Origin: an uncultured Lachnospiraceae bacterium | GTDB lineage: Bacteria; Bacillota; Clostridia; Lachnospirales; Lachnospiraceae | Length of the DNA stretch: 5,177 nt | Direction of reading: 5' to 3' | Assembly: GCA_946566415.1 (NCBI GenBank) | Contig: CAMNWW010000179.1 | Coordinates: 1-5,177, forward strand | Shown here: positions 4,495 to 5,177 of the stretch, in pieces | Layout of the letters: every line of letters begins with the position of its first letter | Numbering within the stretch: position 1 is the stretch's first letter | Position numbers and translations under genes: made by a program | The notes under the pieces: model-generated | Told to the model about the DNA's origin: nothing | Seen by the model: only the letters and a program-made list of their open reading frames with translations | Databases searched by the model: none

Positions 4495-5177
4495 ATGAAG
4501 TATAGAAAATTAGGAAATTCTGACATGAATATTTCCAGAATATGCCTGGGGTGCTTAAGTTTCGGTGACGCGGCAAGAGAAGGGAACAATCCCTGGCTTT
4601 TAAATCAGGAAACAACAGATGAGATTTTCGGCAAAGCGCTGGATATGGGAGTCAATTTTTTTGATACGGCAAATTATTACAACGGCGGCACCAGCGAGAT
4701 ATACCTGGGAAATGCGGTGAAAAAGCTGGCAAAACGTGAAGATATCTATATTGCGACAAAGGTATTTTATAATGAAGGCGCCCTGTCAAGGGAAGCGATA
4801 CTCAGAGAAGTAGATGCGTCATTAAAACGGCTGCAGACGGATTATATCGACCTATATATTATTCATCGCTGGGATTATAGTCATCCAATCGCTGAAACGA
4901 TGGAGGCGCTCCATGACGTGATCGGGGCGGGAAAAGTGAGGCATATCGGCGCCTCCGCCATGTATGCATATCAGTTCTTGAAAGCTCAGGAAACGGCAAG
5001 GCAGCACGGATGGACACCGTTTATCTCTATGCAGGATCATTATAATCTAATCTATCGAGAAGACGAGAGGGAGTTGTTTCCACTCCTGCGCGAAGAAAAT
5101 GTACATATCACTCCCTATTCCCCGCTTGCGGCAGGTCGTCTTGCACGCCTGTGGGACAGCGAGTCGTTACGGTCAAA
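4495..5177 (+). CDS. YajO-like aldo/keto reductase (3' end outside the window)
   Basis: Cytosolic NAD(P)H-dependent aldo/keto reductase, a TIM-barrel enzyme reducing aldehydes and ketones. It is partial: 227 codons of an expected ~320-330, open to the window edge. The catalytic tetrad is complete: Asp57 and Tyr62 (NFFDTANYY), Lys89 (IATKVF) and His124 (YIIHRWD). MQDHYNLIYREDERE and PYSPLAAGRL follow, very close in sequence to E. coli YajO as I recall it, a protein linked to 1-deoxyxylulose-5-phosphate or thiamine-related metabolism in E. coli. The true substrate here is unknown. The start is ATG 4495, with AAGGAGG (4478-4484) 10 nt upstream. It diverges from the MFS gene across a 379-bp spacer. 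No frameshift is seen in the portion present. Confidence 0.9.
   Translation, partial: MKYRKLGNSDMNISRICLGCLSFGDAAREGNNPWLLNQETTDEIFGKALDMGVNFFDTANYYNGGTSEIYLGNAVKKLAKREDIYIATKVFYNEGALSREAILREVDASLKRLQTDYIDLYIIHRWDYSHPIAETMEALHDVIGAGKVRHIGASAMYAYQFLKAQETARQHGWTPFISMQDHYNLIYREDERELFPLLREENVHITPYSPLAAGRLARLWDSESLRS

Noticed and set aside
1..5177. tRNA, rRNA, CRISPR array or transposase gene
   Set aside because: No cloverleaf, rRNA-like sequence, regularly spaced repeats or transposase motif was seen.

Overview
The window looks like chromosomal DNA of a Gram-positive anaerobe of the Clostridia, most likely the Lachnospiraceae. The evidence is AGGAGG-type ribosome binding sites, sigma-A promoters very close to TTGACA/TATAAT, moderate GC content, and protein sequences typical of that group. 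This placement is an inference.

Layout. (1) 143-1762 (+): a complete PTS Enzyme I with all catalytic residues but without ptsH or any EII gene beside it. (2) 1812-1877: a long hairpin between convergent genes. (3) 1882-2922 (-): a zinc-type medium-chain alcohol/polyol dehydrogenase lacking the structural-zinc lobe. It has a textbook promoter and a 24-bp palindromic operator at the transcription start. (4) 3061-3345: a compact locus with strong promoters facing inward from both ends. The minus strand is predicted to make a ~220-nt RNA whose ends pair with each other and which finishes at a perfect intrinsic terminator. The plus strand carries a 25-codon ORF with a very strong Shine-Dalgarno, buried in the same foldback structure. 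This is the most interesting part of the window and resembles a type I toxin-antitoxin or a stand-alone structured small RNA. (5) 3414-4115 (-): an MFS protein with only six predicted membrane segments, about half the usual size, but with an intact start and ribosome site. (6) 4116-4494: a gene-free divergent spacer holding a GC-rich multi-hairpin block and a separate 11-bp inverted repeat. (7) 4495 to the window end (+): the first 227 codons of a YajO-like aldo/keto reductase.

How it fits together. The dehydrogenase, the MFS protein and the aldo/keto reductase could form a small carbonyl/polyol uptake and redox cluster, but no substrate can be read from the sequence. They are not one operon: the dehydrogenase has its own regulated promoter and the reductase is on the opposite strand. 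The MFS gene has no visible terminator before the small-RNA locus, so its transcript may run through that locus in the same orientation as the predicted minus-strand RNA.
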